A stretch of DNA of 64,000 nt from positions 5,395 through 69,394 of the forward strand of contig CBFGVH010000003.1 of the NCBI GenBank assembly GCA_965652415.1, read 5' to 3'. Source of the stretch: BQJD01 sp965652415. GTDB taxonomy: Bacteria; Pseudomonadota; Gammaproteobacteria; Arenicellales; CAJQKF01. The notes below the pieces were generated by a model. The model worked only from the letters and a program-made list of their open reading frames with translations, did no database searches and was not told where the DNA came from. This document shows, in pieces, positions 30,732-39,257 of this stretch (positions within the stretch are counted from its first letter, which is position 1; every line of letters begins with the position of its first letter). The translations under genes were made by a program, and so were the position numbers.

Positions 30732-31634
30732 ATGAGCGAGCCCGCCGCAGCCCCCGCCGTCACGGTCGCCCCTCCCCGGCCGATTGCCGAGTTCTGGAGC
30801 TACTTCCGGGAAAACAAGGGCGCCGTCGCCGGCCTCGCCACGTTCGTGGTCATCTGCCTGCTGGCGATCTTCGCCGACGTCGTGGCGCCGCACGAACCGA
30901 CCCGGCAGTATCGCGACGCCTTCCTGGTGCCGCCGTTCTGGCAGGACGGCGGCTCGTTCACGTACCTGCTCGGCACCGACGCGGTCGGTCGCGACATCCT
31001 CTCGCGGCTCATATACGGGGCCCGTTTCTCACTCATCATCGGCGTCATCGTGGTGACCCTGTCATTGACCCTCGGCATCGCGCTCGGCCTGGTCGCCGCC
31101 GCCTTCCGGGGCGTGGTCGAGATCGCCATCATGCGCCTGATGGACATCATGCTGGCCCTGCCCAGCCTGCTGCTGGCGGTGGTGATCGTGGCCATACTGG
31201 GACCCGGGCTGTTCAACGCCATGCTGGCCATCTCCATCGTCTACCTGCCGCACCTGGTGCGTCTCGCCCGGGCGGCGGCCATCGGCGAACTCGCCAAGGA
31301 CTACGTCACCGCCTCGCGCGTCGCCGGCGCGGGGCGGGTGCGGCTGATGGTCGTCACCGTGCTGCCCAACTGCATGGCGCCGCTGATCGTGCAGGCCACG
31401 CTGAGCTTCTCCAACGCCATCCTCGACGCCGCCGCGCTCGGCTTCCTCGGCCTCGGCGCGCAGCCGCCGACGCCGGAGTGGGGGACCATGCTTGCCGAGG
31501 CGCGCGAGTTCGTGCTGCGCGCGTGGTGGGTGGTGACCTTCCCGGGACTGGCCATCCTGGTGACCGTGCTGGCTCTGAACCTGCTCGGCGACGGTCTTCG
31601 CGACGCGCTCGATCCCAAGTTGAAAAGACTTTGA
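30732..31634 (+). CDS. dppC: Dipeptide ABC transporter permease DppC
   Basis: This 300-residue second permease subunit has an N-terminal OppC_N segment with one helix, then the LGTDAVGRDILSRLIYGAR signature of DppC/OppC. An EAA loop (DYVTASRVAGAGRVRLM) contacts the ATPases. The spacing to dppB and dppD is 4 and 2 nt, so one mRNA is certain to carry all of them. Confidence 0.94.
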   Translation: MSEPAAAPAVTVAPPRPIAEFWSYFRENKGAVAGLATFVVICLLAIFADVVAPHEPTRQYRDAFLVPPFWQDGGSFTYLLGTDAVGRDILSRLIYGARFSLIIGVIVVTLSLTLGIALGLVAAAFRGVVEIAIMRLMDIMLALPSLLLAVVIVAILGPGLFNAMLAISIVYLPHLVRLARAAAIGELAKDYVTASRVAGAGRVRLMVVTVLPNCMAPLIVQATLSFSNAILDAAALGFLGLGAQPPTPEWGTMLAEAREFVLRAWWVVTFPGLAILVTVLALNLLGDGLRDALDPKLKRL

Positions 31635-31636
31635 CC

Positions 31637-32593
31637 ATGGCCCTGCTTGAGATCGAGAACCTCACGGTGGCATTCGGCGACTTTCGCGCGGTGGACGAGG
31701 TCAGCCTGTCGGTCGACCAGGGCCAGACGCTGGGGATCGTCGGCGAGTCGGGCTCGGGCAAGAGCGTGAGCATGCTGGCACTGATGGGGCTCGTCACCTT
31801 CCCCGGCGTGGTGAGTGCCGATCGTCTGGTCTTCGACGACCACGACCTGCTCGCCATGTCCGACGCCCGCCGCCGCGACATCACCGGCAAGGACGTGGCC
31901 ATGATCTTCCAGGAGCCGTTGACCAGCCTCAACCCGTGCTTCACGGTGGGCTACCAGATCAGCGAGGCGCTCCAGGTGCACGAGGGCGGCACGCGCCGCG
32001 AACGCCGCGAGCGCACCTTCGAGCTGATGGCACAGGTCGGCATCCCCGACCCGAAGCGGCGCTTCGGCTCGTTCCCCCACCAGATGTCGGGCGGAATGAA
32101 CCAGCGCGTGATGATCGCCATGGCCATCGCATGCAATCCCAAGCTGCTGATCGCGGACGAGCCGACCACCGCGCTGGACGTGACCATCCAGGCCCAGATC
32201 CTCGACCTGCTGCTCACGCTGCAGGAGCAGAAAGGCATGGCACTGATCCTGATCACCCACGACATGGGCGTGGTCGCGGAGACCGTACGCCGGGTGAACG
32301 TCATGTACGCGGGCCAGGTGGTGGAGGAGCGCGGGGCCGACGAGCTGTTCACCCGCCCGCGCCACCCGTACACCTCGGCGCTGCTCGAGGCGCTGCCCGA
32401 GCGCAGCCGCGGGCGGCGCCGGTTGCCGACCATCCCGGGCGTGGTGCCCGGTCCCCTGGACCGTCCCGCTGGCTGCCTGTTCAACCCGCGCTGCGCTCGC
32501 GTCCAGGACGACTGCCGGGCGATCGTGCCGGCGCTCAGGCGCGACGGCGCTGGCAACGCAGTGCGCTGCCTGCACGAGATCGAGTGGTCATGA
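31637..32593 (+). CDS. dppD: Dipeptide ABC transporter ATPase DppD
   Basis: This 318-residue ATPase has Walker A GESGSGKS, signature MSGGMNQR, and Walker B LLIADEPTTALD. The C-terminal oligopeptide-transporter domain carries a cysteine cluster (CLFNPRCARVQDDC...C) typical of DppD/OppD, reported in homologues to bind an iron-sulfur cluster. The ATG at 31637 lies 2 nt after dppC; upstream in-frame codons lie inside dppC. Its stop overlaps the dppF start. Confidence 0.93.
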   Translation: MALLEIENLTVAFGDFRAVDEVSLSVDQGQTLGIVGESGSGKSVSMLALMGLVTFPGVVSADRLVFDDHDLLAMSDARRRDITGKDVAMIFQEPLTSLNPCFTVGYQISEALQVHEGGTRRERRERTFELMAQVGIPDPKRRFGSFPHQMSGGMNQRVMIAMAIACNPKLLIADEPTTALDVTIQAQILDLLLTLQEQKGMALILITHDMGVVAETVRRVNVMYAGQVVEERGADELFTRPRHPYTSALLEALPERSRGRRRLPTIPGVVPGPLDRPAGCLFNPRCARVQDDCRAIVPALRRDGAGNAVRCLHEIEWS

Positions 32594-33558
32594 CCGATCC
32601 TGCCGTGGCCAAGGCATCGGGACTGGCCCGCTATTACGAGGTCGGCCAGGGACTGCTGGCGCGCTCACGGACCTTGAAGGCACTCGACGGCGTGAGCTTC
32701 TCGCTGGCCGCCGGCAGAACGCTGGCGGTGGTCGGCGAGTCGGGGTGCGGCAAGTCGACCCTGGCACGGCTTGTCACACTGATCGAACCGCCCACCGCCG
32801 GTACGCTGATGATCGAGGGCGTCGACGTCGCCGGCCACGGCGCGGCGGCGATCCGCGAACTTCGCCGCAAGGTGCAGATCGTGTTCCAGGACCCGTACGG
32901 TTCGCTCAATCCGCGCAAGAAGGTCGGCGCCATTCTCGAGGAACCCCTGCGCATCAACACCGACATGCCGGCGCCGGCGCGCCGCGACGCCGCCCGCGAG
33001 ATGCTCGACCGGGTTGGCCTGAGGCCGGAGCACTACCGCCGCTACCCGCACATGTTCTCCGGCGGCCAGCGCCAGCGTATCGCCATCGCCCGCGCATTGA
33101 TGCTGCGCCCGAAGCTGGTGGTGGCCGACGAACCGGTGTCGGCGCTGGACGTATCGATCCAGGCCCAGGTGCTGAACCTGCTGATGGAGCTTCAGGAGGA
33201 GTACCACCTCGCATACCTGTTCATCTCCCATGGCCTGAGCGTGGTGGAGCACATCAGCGACGAGGTGATGGTCATGTACCTCGGCCGCGCGGTGGAACAG
33301 GGGCCGAAGGCCGAGATCTTCGGCAATCCGCGCCACCCCTATACCAGGGCGCTGCTGGCGAGCACGCCGTTCGTCGATCCCGCACGACGCGCCGAACGGG
33401 TGGTGCTGTCCGGCGAACTGCCCTCGCCACTGGATCCGCCGGGCGGCTGCGCCTTTCACAAGCGCTGTCCCATCGCCATGGAACGCTGCCGCGTCGAGAG
33501 GCCGGAACTCGTCCGGCACGGCGCGGTGGACGTCGCCTGCCACGCCGTGTCCGGCTGA
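32590..33558 (+). CDS. dppF: Dipeptide ABC transporter ATPase DppF
   Basis: This 322-residue partner of DppD has Walker A GESGCGKS, signature FSGGQRQR, Walker B LVVADEPVSALD, and a C-terminal CAFHKRCPIAMERC cysteine cluster. Its ATG overlaps the dppD stop (ATGA). Much longer open frames that begin upstream inside dppD are artefacts of GC bias. It completes a five-gene ABC importer; no regulator is adjacent. Confidence 0.94.
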   Translation: MTDPAVAKASGLARYYEVGQGLLARSRTLKALDGVSFSLAAGRTLAVVGESGCGKSTLARLVTLIEPPTAGTLMIEGVDVAGHGAAAIRELRRKVQIVFQDPYGSLNPRKKVGAILEEPLRINTDMPAPARRDAAREMLDRVGLRPEHYRRYPHMFSGGQRQRIAIARALMLRPKLVVADEPVSALDVSIQAQVLNLLMELQEEYHLAYLFISHGLSVVEHISDEVMVMYLGRAVEQGPKAEIFGNPRHPYTRALLASTPFVDPARRAERVVLSGELPSPLDPPGGCAFHKRCPIAMERCRVERPELVRHGAVDVACHAVSG

Positions 33559-33615
33559 ACCGCCCCTCGGGCGCGAGCGGCAGGAAATTGCCCCTGAAAT
33601 TGCCATATTTTCAGC

Positions 33616-33642
33616 TTGATTTGCGGACCCGATTGCTATTAT
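33616..33642 (+). promoter_or_regulatory. Candidate promoter of the tail-specific protease gene
   Basis: TTGATT and TATTAT are separated by 15 nt in a distinctly AT-rich patch, 48 nt upstream of the prc ATG. The spacing is short for sigma70, so this rests mainly on composition. Confidence 0.35.
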
Positions 33643-33689
33643 TTAGCATCTTCGCAGTGTCACCATCGCGCCTCGCGCGCCGCAATCTC

Positions 33690-35891
33690 ATGTTTCATCG
33701 CCCGATCCGCAGCCTGATCGCCGCACATTCCCTCGCCCGGCCGCGCCCGGCAGCCTTCCTGGCGGCGAGCCTGCTGGCTCTCGCGGCGGCACTCGCGACA
33801 CCGCCGATCGCGGCCAGCACGCCGCCTCCGGGGTCCCTCGACATCGAGAAAAAGCACCTGTTCGTCGCCCAGCTCGTGCGCAGCTACATGGACCGCCGGC
33901 ACTACGTGAAGGCACCGCTTGACGACGAGCTGTCGGTGCGCATTCTCGAGCGCTACCTCACTTCGCTCGATCCCGAGCGGATGTACTTCCTGCAGCAGGA
34001 CGTCAGCAAGTTCGAGGAGATCCGCCACGAGTTCGACGACTTCATCGAGCAGAGCCGACTGGAGCCGGCGTTCGCCATATTCCTCGTCTACCGCTCGCGG
34101 GTGCGCCAGCAGGTGGAGACCGCCATGGCGGTGCTCGAGAAGCCGTTCGACTTCACCGTCGACGAGACCCTGCGCGTCGACCGCGAGGGTGCGCCGTGGG
34201 CGACCACGCGGGAGGAACTCGACGAGCTGTGGCGCAAGCGCGTCAAGAACGACATGATCGGCCTGATGCTGTCCGGCAAGGAGGAGGACGAGGCGCGCGA
34301 GACGTTGAGCAGGCGCTACGAGCAGATTCGCAATCGTACCGACCAGCTCAACGCCAACGACGTGTTCCAGTTCTACACCAACGCCTACCTGTTGTCGGTG
34401 GAACCGCATACCAGCTACCTTTCGCCGCGCGCCTCGGAGAACTTCCGGATTCGCATGAGCCTGTCGCTGGAGGGCATCGGCGCGGTGTTGCAGAGCGAAA
34501 ACGAGTACACCAAGGTCACCCGGGTGGTGACCGGCGGGCCGGCCGACATGTCGGGATCGCTGAAGGCCGGCGATCGTATAGTCGGAGTCGCCCAGGGCAC
34601 GGACGGCGAGGTGACCGACGTCATCGGCTGGCGCCTCGACGACGTGGTCGACCTGATCCGCGGACCCAAGGGAAGCGTGGTGAGGCTGAGGATCCTGCCG
34701 GACCGGGCGGTCGGCCTCGGCGAAACCCGGGTCATCGCCATCACCCGCGACAAGATCAACCTCGAGGAACAGGCGGCCAACAAATCCGTCCAGGAAGTCG
34801 AGCACGGCGGGCGCACCTACAAGCTCGGCGTGATCACCGTGCCCACTTTCTACGCGGATTTCGAAGGGCGCAGCAACGGCGACGCCGAGTACCGCAGCAC
34901 CACCAAGGACGTTCGCGAGCTGATCCGCGAACTCGAGGGGGAGAACATCGACGCCCTGATCGTCGACCTGCGCAGCAACGGCGGCGGAGCGCTGTCCGAG
35001 GCGATCTCCCTGACCGGACTCTTCATCGACAGCGGCCCCATCGTCCAGGTTCGCGACAGCGCCGGGCGCATCCGCGTCAACGTCGACCCCGACCCGACGG
35101 TCAGCTACACGGGGCCCCTGGCGGTCATGGTGGATCGTAACTCCGCCTCGGCATCGGAGATCTTCGCCGGCGCGATCCAGGACTACCGTCGAGGCCTGGT
35201 CATCGGCGAGCCGACCTTCGGCAAGGGTACCGTGCAGAACCTGGTGTCGCTCGACCAGCACAGTCGCGACGACGTCGATCTCGGGCAGTTGAAGCTGACC
35301 GTGGCGCAGTTCTTCCGGATCACGGGTGACAGCACCCAGCACCGCGGCGTGGTGCCGGACATCATGTTTCCGACCGCCATCGACTCGCACCGGGAAGGCG
35401 AGCGCTCGTTCGACAACGCGCTGCCGTGGAGCCGGATAAGCGCCACCGACTACGACACCGCCTACACGACCGTCGACAACGGCATCGTGGGCGAGCTGGC
35501 ACGGCGCTTCGAGTCGCGCAGGGACGAATCGATCGGGCTGCGCTACCTCGTCGACTCGGAGAAGTTCACCGCCGAGGCGAGCGACATCACCGAGATCAGC
35601 CTCAATCTCGCCACGCGCCGTGCCGAACTCGAAGAGCGGCGCGCGCGCGGCGCCCGCATCGAGAACCGGCTGCGCGAGGCGCGCGGGCTGCCGCCGGTCG
35701 ACGAATCGCTCGACCTCGTCGCTGCCGAGGAAACCGCGGCGGTCGAGGATGACGACGACGACGGCTTTCCCCCGGACGTTCTCCTCGAGGAAGCCGGGCA
35801 CATCCTCGCGGACCTGATCGCGCTGAAGGCCGACGACACCCGCCTGGCACACTCCGCGACCGCCCCGGACGAAGGCGAGGCGCGCAACTGA
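33690..35891 (+). CDS. prc: Carboxy-terminal (tail-specific) processing protease
   Basis: This 733-residue periplasmic S41 protease is somewhat longer than E. coli Prc (682). It has a signal peptide (about 20-42) and an N-terminal helical region (45-215). A PDZ domain follows (about 255-340, with RMSLSLEGIGAVLQ leading in). The S41 core has the Ser/Lys dyad in NSASASEIF (about 483-491) and FGKGTVQ (about 509-515). The C-terminal DUF3340-type domain includes a five-Asp acidic insertion near residue 690. Prc trims proteins such as penicillin-binding protein 3 and, in pseudomonads, regulators of envelope stress. Confidence 0.93.
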   Translation: MFHRPIRSLIAAHSLARPRPAAFLAASLLALAAALATPPIAASTPPPGSLDIEKKHLFVAQLVRSYMDRRHYVKAPLDDELSVRILERYLTSLDPERMYFLQQDVSKFEEIRHEFDDFIEQSRLEPAFAIFLVYRSRVRQQVETAMAVLEKPFDFTVDETLRVDREGAPWATTREELDELWRKRVKNDMIGLMLSGKEEDEARETLSRRYEQIRNRTDQLNANDVFQFYTNAYLLSVEPHTSYLSPRASENFRIRMSLSLEGIGAVLQSENEYTKVTRVVTGGPADMSGSLKAGDRIVGVAQGTDGEVTDVIGWRLDDVVDLIRGPKGSVVRLRILPDRAVGLGETRVIAITRDKINLEEQAANKSVQEVEHGGRTYKLGVITVPTFYADFEGRSNGDAEYRSTTKDVRELIRELEGENIDALIVDLRSNGGGALSEAISLTGLFIDSGPIVQVRDSAGRIRVNVDPDPTVSYTGPLAVMVDRNSASASEIFAGAIQDYRRGLVIGEPTFGKGTVQNLVSLDQHSRDDVDLGQLKLTVAQFFRITGDSTQHRGVVPDIMFPTAIDSHREGERSFDNALPWSRISATDYDTAYTTVDNGIVGELARRFESRRDESIGLRYLVDSEKFTAEASDITEISLNLATRRAELEERRARGARIENRLREARGLPPVDESLDLVAAEETAAVEDDDDDGFPPDVLLEEAGHILADLIALKADDTRLAHSATAPDEGEARN

Positions 35892-35960
35892 CGCCGCCGG
35901 CATCGCCCTCGCCGGGAGGGCCCTGCCGGACGGCTTCCCGTTCCCGATTCCACGGCAACC

Positions 35961-37208
35961 ATGGAATTTTCACGATTCGGACGGTTCCTGACCCAGGGGT
36001 CGGGCATCGTCCAGCTCATGGAGGACCTGGGCGAGGCCGCCGGGCAAGACGACGTATGCATGCTCGGCGGGGGCAATCCGGGTGCCATCGCACCGATGCA
36101 GGCGTTCTTCCGGGAAGCCATGTCGCGCCTCGTATCGGACGGCGAGCGCTTCGACCGGGTGATCGGCCGCTACGACAGTCCCGCGGGCGACCTCGATTTC
36201 CGCCGCGCCCTGGCGACACTGCTCCGGAACATCCACGGCTGGGACATCGACGCCGCCAACATCGCCGTCACCAACGGCAGCCAGTCGACGTTCTTCGTGC
36301 TGTTCAACCTGTTCTCCGGCGCGTTCCCCGACGGCTCGACGCGCAGGATCGCGCTGCCGCTGACGCCCGAGTACATCGGCTACGCCGATACCGGGCTCGG
36401 TGCCGACATCTTCACCGCCAACCGGCCCAGCATCGAGCTCTTAGAGGACAACCTTTTCAAGTACCACGTCGATGTCGAGCGGCTCGACATCGACGACGGC
36501 ATCGGCGCACTGTGCGTGTCGCGTCCGACCAACCCCACCGGCAACGTGCTGACCGACGGCGAAGTCCGCGTGCTTGCCGACCTCGCCCGTCTCCGCGGCA
36601 TTCCGCTGATCCTCGACTGCGCCTACGGCACGCCCTTTCCCAACATCATCTTCACCGACGCCGAGCCGTTCTGGGACCCGGGGATCGTGCTGTGCCTGAG
36701 CCTGTCCAAGCTCGGCCTGCCCGGAGTGCGCACCGGGATCGTGGTCGCCGACGAGCCGGTCATCCGCGCCATCGCCGCCGCCAACGCCATCGTCAGCCTG
36801 GCGCCCGGCAGCATCGGCCCGGCCCTGGTCACCGACGCCATCGAAAGCGGCGCCATCATCGAGCTGGCCAACCGGCACGTGCGGCCGTTCTACCGGGACA
36901 AGGCCATGGCCACGGTGGCGTTGCTGCGCGAGGCACTGGCTGGCCTGCCGTACCGGATTCACCGCCCCGAGGGGGCCATCTTCCTTTGGCTGTGGTTTGA
37001 GAACATGCCGATCACCAGCGACGAACTCTACCGGCGCCTGAAGACGCGCGGCGTGTTCGTCATCGCCGGCGAGCATTTCTTTCCGGGACTGGCGGGCAGC
37101 TGGCGCCACCGCCACGAGTGCATCCGGGTGAGCTATGCCCAGGACGCCGATGCGGTGCGCAGGGGGGTGGCCGTCATCGCCGAGGAAGTGCGTCGCGCCT
37201 ACGGCTGA
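35961..37208 (+). CDS. avtA: Valine-pyruvate transaminase
   Basis: This 415-residue fold-type I PLP aminotransferase makes valine/alanine exchange between keto acids. The N-terminus MEFSRFGRFLTQGSGI and overall length match AvtA (417). Asp219 contacts the PLP ring nitrogen and Lys250 (LSLSKLGLPGVRTG) is the Schiff-base lysine. The Asn-Pro motif SRPTNPTGN is at 188-196. Its last 10 bases overlap the convergent Nudix gene. A ribosome-binding site is weak. Confidence 0.92.
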   Translation: MEFSRFGRFLTQGSGIVQLMEDLGEAAGQDDVCMLGGGNPGAIAPMQAFFREAMSRLVSDGERFDRVIGRYDSPAGDLDFRRALATLLRNIHGWDIDAANIAVTNGSQSTFFVLFNLFSGAFPDGSTRRIALPLTPEYIGYADTGLGADIFTANRPSIELLEDNLFKYHVDVERLDIDDGIGALCVSRPTNPTGNVLTDGEVRVLADLARLRGIPLILDCAYGTPFPNIIFTDAEPFWDPGIVLCLSLSKLGLPGVRTGIVVADEPVIRAIAAANAIVSLAPGSIGPALVTDAIESGAIIELANRHVRPFYRDKAMATVALLREALAGLPYRIHRPEGAIFLWLWFENMPITSDELYRRLKTRGVFVIAGEHFFPGLAGSWRHRHECIRVSYAQDADAVRRGVAVIAEEVRRAYG

Positions 37209-37744
37209 ACCAGCCGCCGGTACACGGGCCACAGGACGCGGACGGTTTCGGCCAGTTCCGCCGGGCGCTCGGCGAGCCAGCGGTCGAGGGCGCCCGGCGT
37301 GAACCAGCCGCCGTCGTCGATCTCGTCCGGATCGAGCCGGAAAGGCCCTTGCGCGTTGCAGCGATAGATCCAGCTGAACTCGTACCCGGTCGCGGGGCTC
37401 GCCGCCAGCTTGAACAGCCGCTCGGGCGGCGCGCCGAGCGACAGGCCGATCTCCTCGCGCGCCTCGCGCAGCACGCAGTCGTCGTAGCTCTCGCCGGCGT
37501 CGACATGACCGGCCACCGACGAGTCCCACAGGCCCGGGTTGTTGTCCTTGGCCAGCGAGCGCTTCTGCAGGAACACCTCGCCGGCGCCGTTGAAGACCAG
37601 CAGGTGGGTGGAGCGGTGCAGCAGGTCGCGGCGGTGGACCTCGCCGCGGGTGCACCTGGCGACCACCCGGTCGTGGCGGTCGACCACGTCGAGCAACTCG
37701 CCGGCGATCGCGCTGGCGGCCGAGGCGATTTCGCTGTAGGTCAC
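37199..37744 (-). CDS. Nudix hydrolase (YfcD-like)
   Basis: This 181-residue protein has a complete Nudix box (GHVDAGESYDDCVLREAR followed by EEIGL, about residues 88-110), so it should hydrolyse a nucleoside diphosphate-linked substrate. The preceding ELLDVVDRHDRVVARCTRGEVH block is like YfcD and isopentenyl-diphosphate isomerase-type Nudix proteins. The GTG start at 37744 overlaps the pdxH stop (GTGA), implying coupling to pyridoxal phosphate synthesis genes. Substrate unknown. Confidence 0.87.
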   Translation of the reverse strand: MTYSEIASAASAIAGELLDVVDRHDRVVARCTRGEVHRRDLLHRSTHLLVFNGAGEVFLQKRSLAKDNNPGLWDSSVAGHVDAGESYDDCVLREAREEIGLSLGAPPERLFKLAASPATGYEFSWIYRCNAQGPFRLDPDEIDDGGWFTPGALDRWLAERPAELAETVRVLWPVYRRLVQP

Positions 37745-38376
37745 GGGCTGACGCGCCGAATGTCCCAACCGTCGCCGGCGCGGTGGTACTGGAAGCGGTC
37801 GTGCAGGCGGTTCTTGCGCCCCTGCCAGAACTCGATCATGCGCGGCGTCACCCGGTAGCCGCCCCAGAAGTCGGGCAGCGGCACCTCGCGGTTTCGAAAC
37901 TTCTCCATCACCTGGTTGAAGGCCTTTTCCAGCACCTGGCGCGAGCCGATGACCTGGCTCTGGTTCGATGCCCAGGCACCGACCTGGCTGCCGCGCGGGC
38001 GCGAGAGAAAGTAGTTCAGCGATTCCGCCGTCGACACCCGCGCGACGGTGCCGTGAACGATGACCTGCCGCCCCTGCAGGATCCACGGAAACAGGAGCGC
38101 GGCGTTGGGGTTCTCCTCGATCTGCTTCGCCTTGGTGCTGCCGTAGTTGGTGAAGAACACGAAGCCGTCGGCATCGTAGAACTTGAGCAGGACTGTACGG
38201 ATCGTCGGCACCCCCTCCTTCGAGGCAGTGGCGAGGCTCATCGCATTGGGGACGCCGACGCCGTCGTCCGCGGCCTCGCCATACCACTTCTCGAATTGCC
38301 TGACGGGATCGGCGGCGAGATCGGATTCTTCCAGCCCGTCGCGGCTGAACTCGATGGAGAATTCCTTGACACGCAT
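37741..38376 (-). CDS. pdxH: Pyridoxamine/pyridoxine 5'-phosphate oxidase
   Basis: This 211-residue FMN enzyme makes pyridoxal 5'-phosphate from the amine or alcohol form with O2. Family blocks are visible: NAMSLATASKEGVPTIRTVL (FMN), FVFFTNYGSTKAKQ, and the C-terminal FWQGRKNRLHDRF with GWDIRRVSP. I use the ATG at 38376; an upstream extension covers the divergent promoter region. PLP supply is consistent with the nearby AvtA. It is divergent from the hisN-like gene. Confidence 0.95.
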   Translation of the reverse strand: MRVKEFSIEFSRDGLEESDLAADPVRQFEKWYGEAADDGVGVPNAMSLATASKEGVPTIRTVLLKFYDADGFVFFTNYGSTKAKQIEENPNAALLFPWILQGRQVIVHGTVARVSTAESLNYFLSRPRGSQVGAWASNQSQVIGSRQVLEKAFNQVMEKFRNREVPLPDFWGGYRVTPRMIEFWQGRKNRLHDRFQYHRAGDGWDIRRVSP

Positions 38377-38459
38377 GGCGCGGCAATCACCTCGGCTGCA
38401 AGGTAAGGATGAAAGGGGAGAATGGAGATAGAATATAGCGCTTTTGGGACGCCACTTCG
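38377..38459. promoter_or_regulatory. Divergent promoter region between pdxH and the hisN-like gene
   Basis: An 83-nt spacer contains the AT-rich stretch GAGATAGAATATAGCGCTTT. TAGAAT (38429-38434) could be a plus-strand -10, and TATATT on the opposite strand could serve pdxH. No clear -35 boxes are seen. Confidence 0.35.
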
Positions 38460-39257
38460 ATGCTCGCACCCATCCCCGAGATCAGCGACGACATCATCGC
38501 CACCGCGCTGGCGCTGGCCGATATCGCCCGCGAGACGACGCGCACCTACTTCCGGCGGCCGCTGACCGTCGACCGCAAGGGCGATTCGACGCCGGTCACC
38601 ATCGCCGACCGCGAGACCGAACAGCGCATGCGCGAGTTGATCGGCCAGCGCCACGGCGACCACGGAATCGTGGGCGAGGAGTTCGGCACACACCTCGGCG
38701 AATCGGCCTGGACCTGGATCCTCGACCCCATCGACGGCACCAAGAGTTTCGTTTCAGGCAAGCCTACCTACGGCAGCCTGGTGGCGCTGGTGCACGACTC
38801 GACGCCGGTAGTCGGGGTCATCGAAATTCCCTGCCAGGACGAGCGCTGGCTCGGCGTCGCCGGGCGCGCGACCGCGTTCAACGGCGCGCCCTGCCGGGTG
38901 TCCTCCGCCGACCGGCTCGATGCCGCGGTGATGCTCGCCACCACCCCGGACATGTTCGACGAGGCCGACTGGCCAGTGTTCGAATACGTCAGCCGCCGCG
39001 CCCGGGCCCGCGCCTTCGGCACCGACTGCTACGGCTACGGCCTGCTCGCCTCGGGATTCTGCGACGTGGTGATGGAGGCGGACCTGGAGCCCTACGACTA
39101 CATGGCGCTGGTGCCCGTCGTCGAGGGCGCGGGGGGAATCATCACCGACTGGAAGGGGGCGGCCCTCGACAAGAACTCCGACGGCCGCGTGCTGGCCAGC
39201 GCGACGCGCGCGCTGCATGACGAGATCCTCGCCCTGATCGCCGGCCGGCGCGGATGA
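38460..39257 (+). CDS. hisN: Inositol-monophosphatase-family phosphatase, HisN-like
   Basis: This 265-residue Mg-dependent phosphatase has the metal motifs GEEFG (72-76, Glu73/74) and DPIDGT (89-94), and the C-terminal EPYDYMALVPVVEGAGG. The context WILDPIDGTKSFVSG and the length fit the HisN subfamily (histidinol-phosphatase, last-but-two step of histidine synthesis). No his genes are near, and its stop overlaps a sulfotransferase start (ATGA). The same superfamily includes CysQ, which hydrolyses PAP, the by-product of sulfotransferases. I favour HisN by sequence, with a PAP phosphatase role as an alternative suggested by context. Confidence 0.7.
   Translation: MLAPIPEISDDIIATALALADIARETTRTYFRRPLTVDRKGDSTPVTIADRETEQRMRELIGQRHGDHGIVGEEFGTHLGESAWTWILDPIDGTKSFVSGKPTYGSLVALVHDSTPVVGVIEIPCQDERWLGVAGRATAFNGAPCRVSSADRLDAAVMLATTPDMFDEADWPVFEYVSRRARARAFGTDCYGYGLLASGFCDVVMEADLEPYDYMALVPVVEGAGGIITDWKGAALDKNSDGRVLASATRALHDEILALIAGRRG

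Noticed and set aside
32745..35891. 1,048-codon frame suggesting a fusion of an ABC ATPase to the tail-specific protease
   Set aside because: The N-terminal third is the wrong frame of dppF. The protease begins with a signal peptide at 33690.
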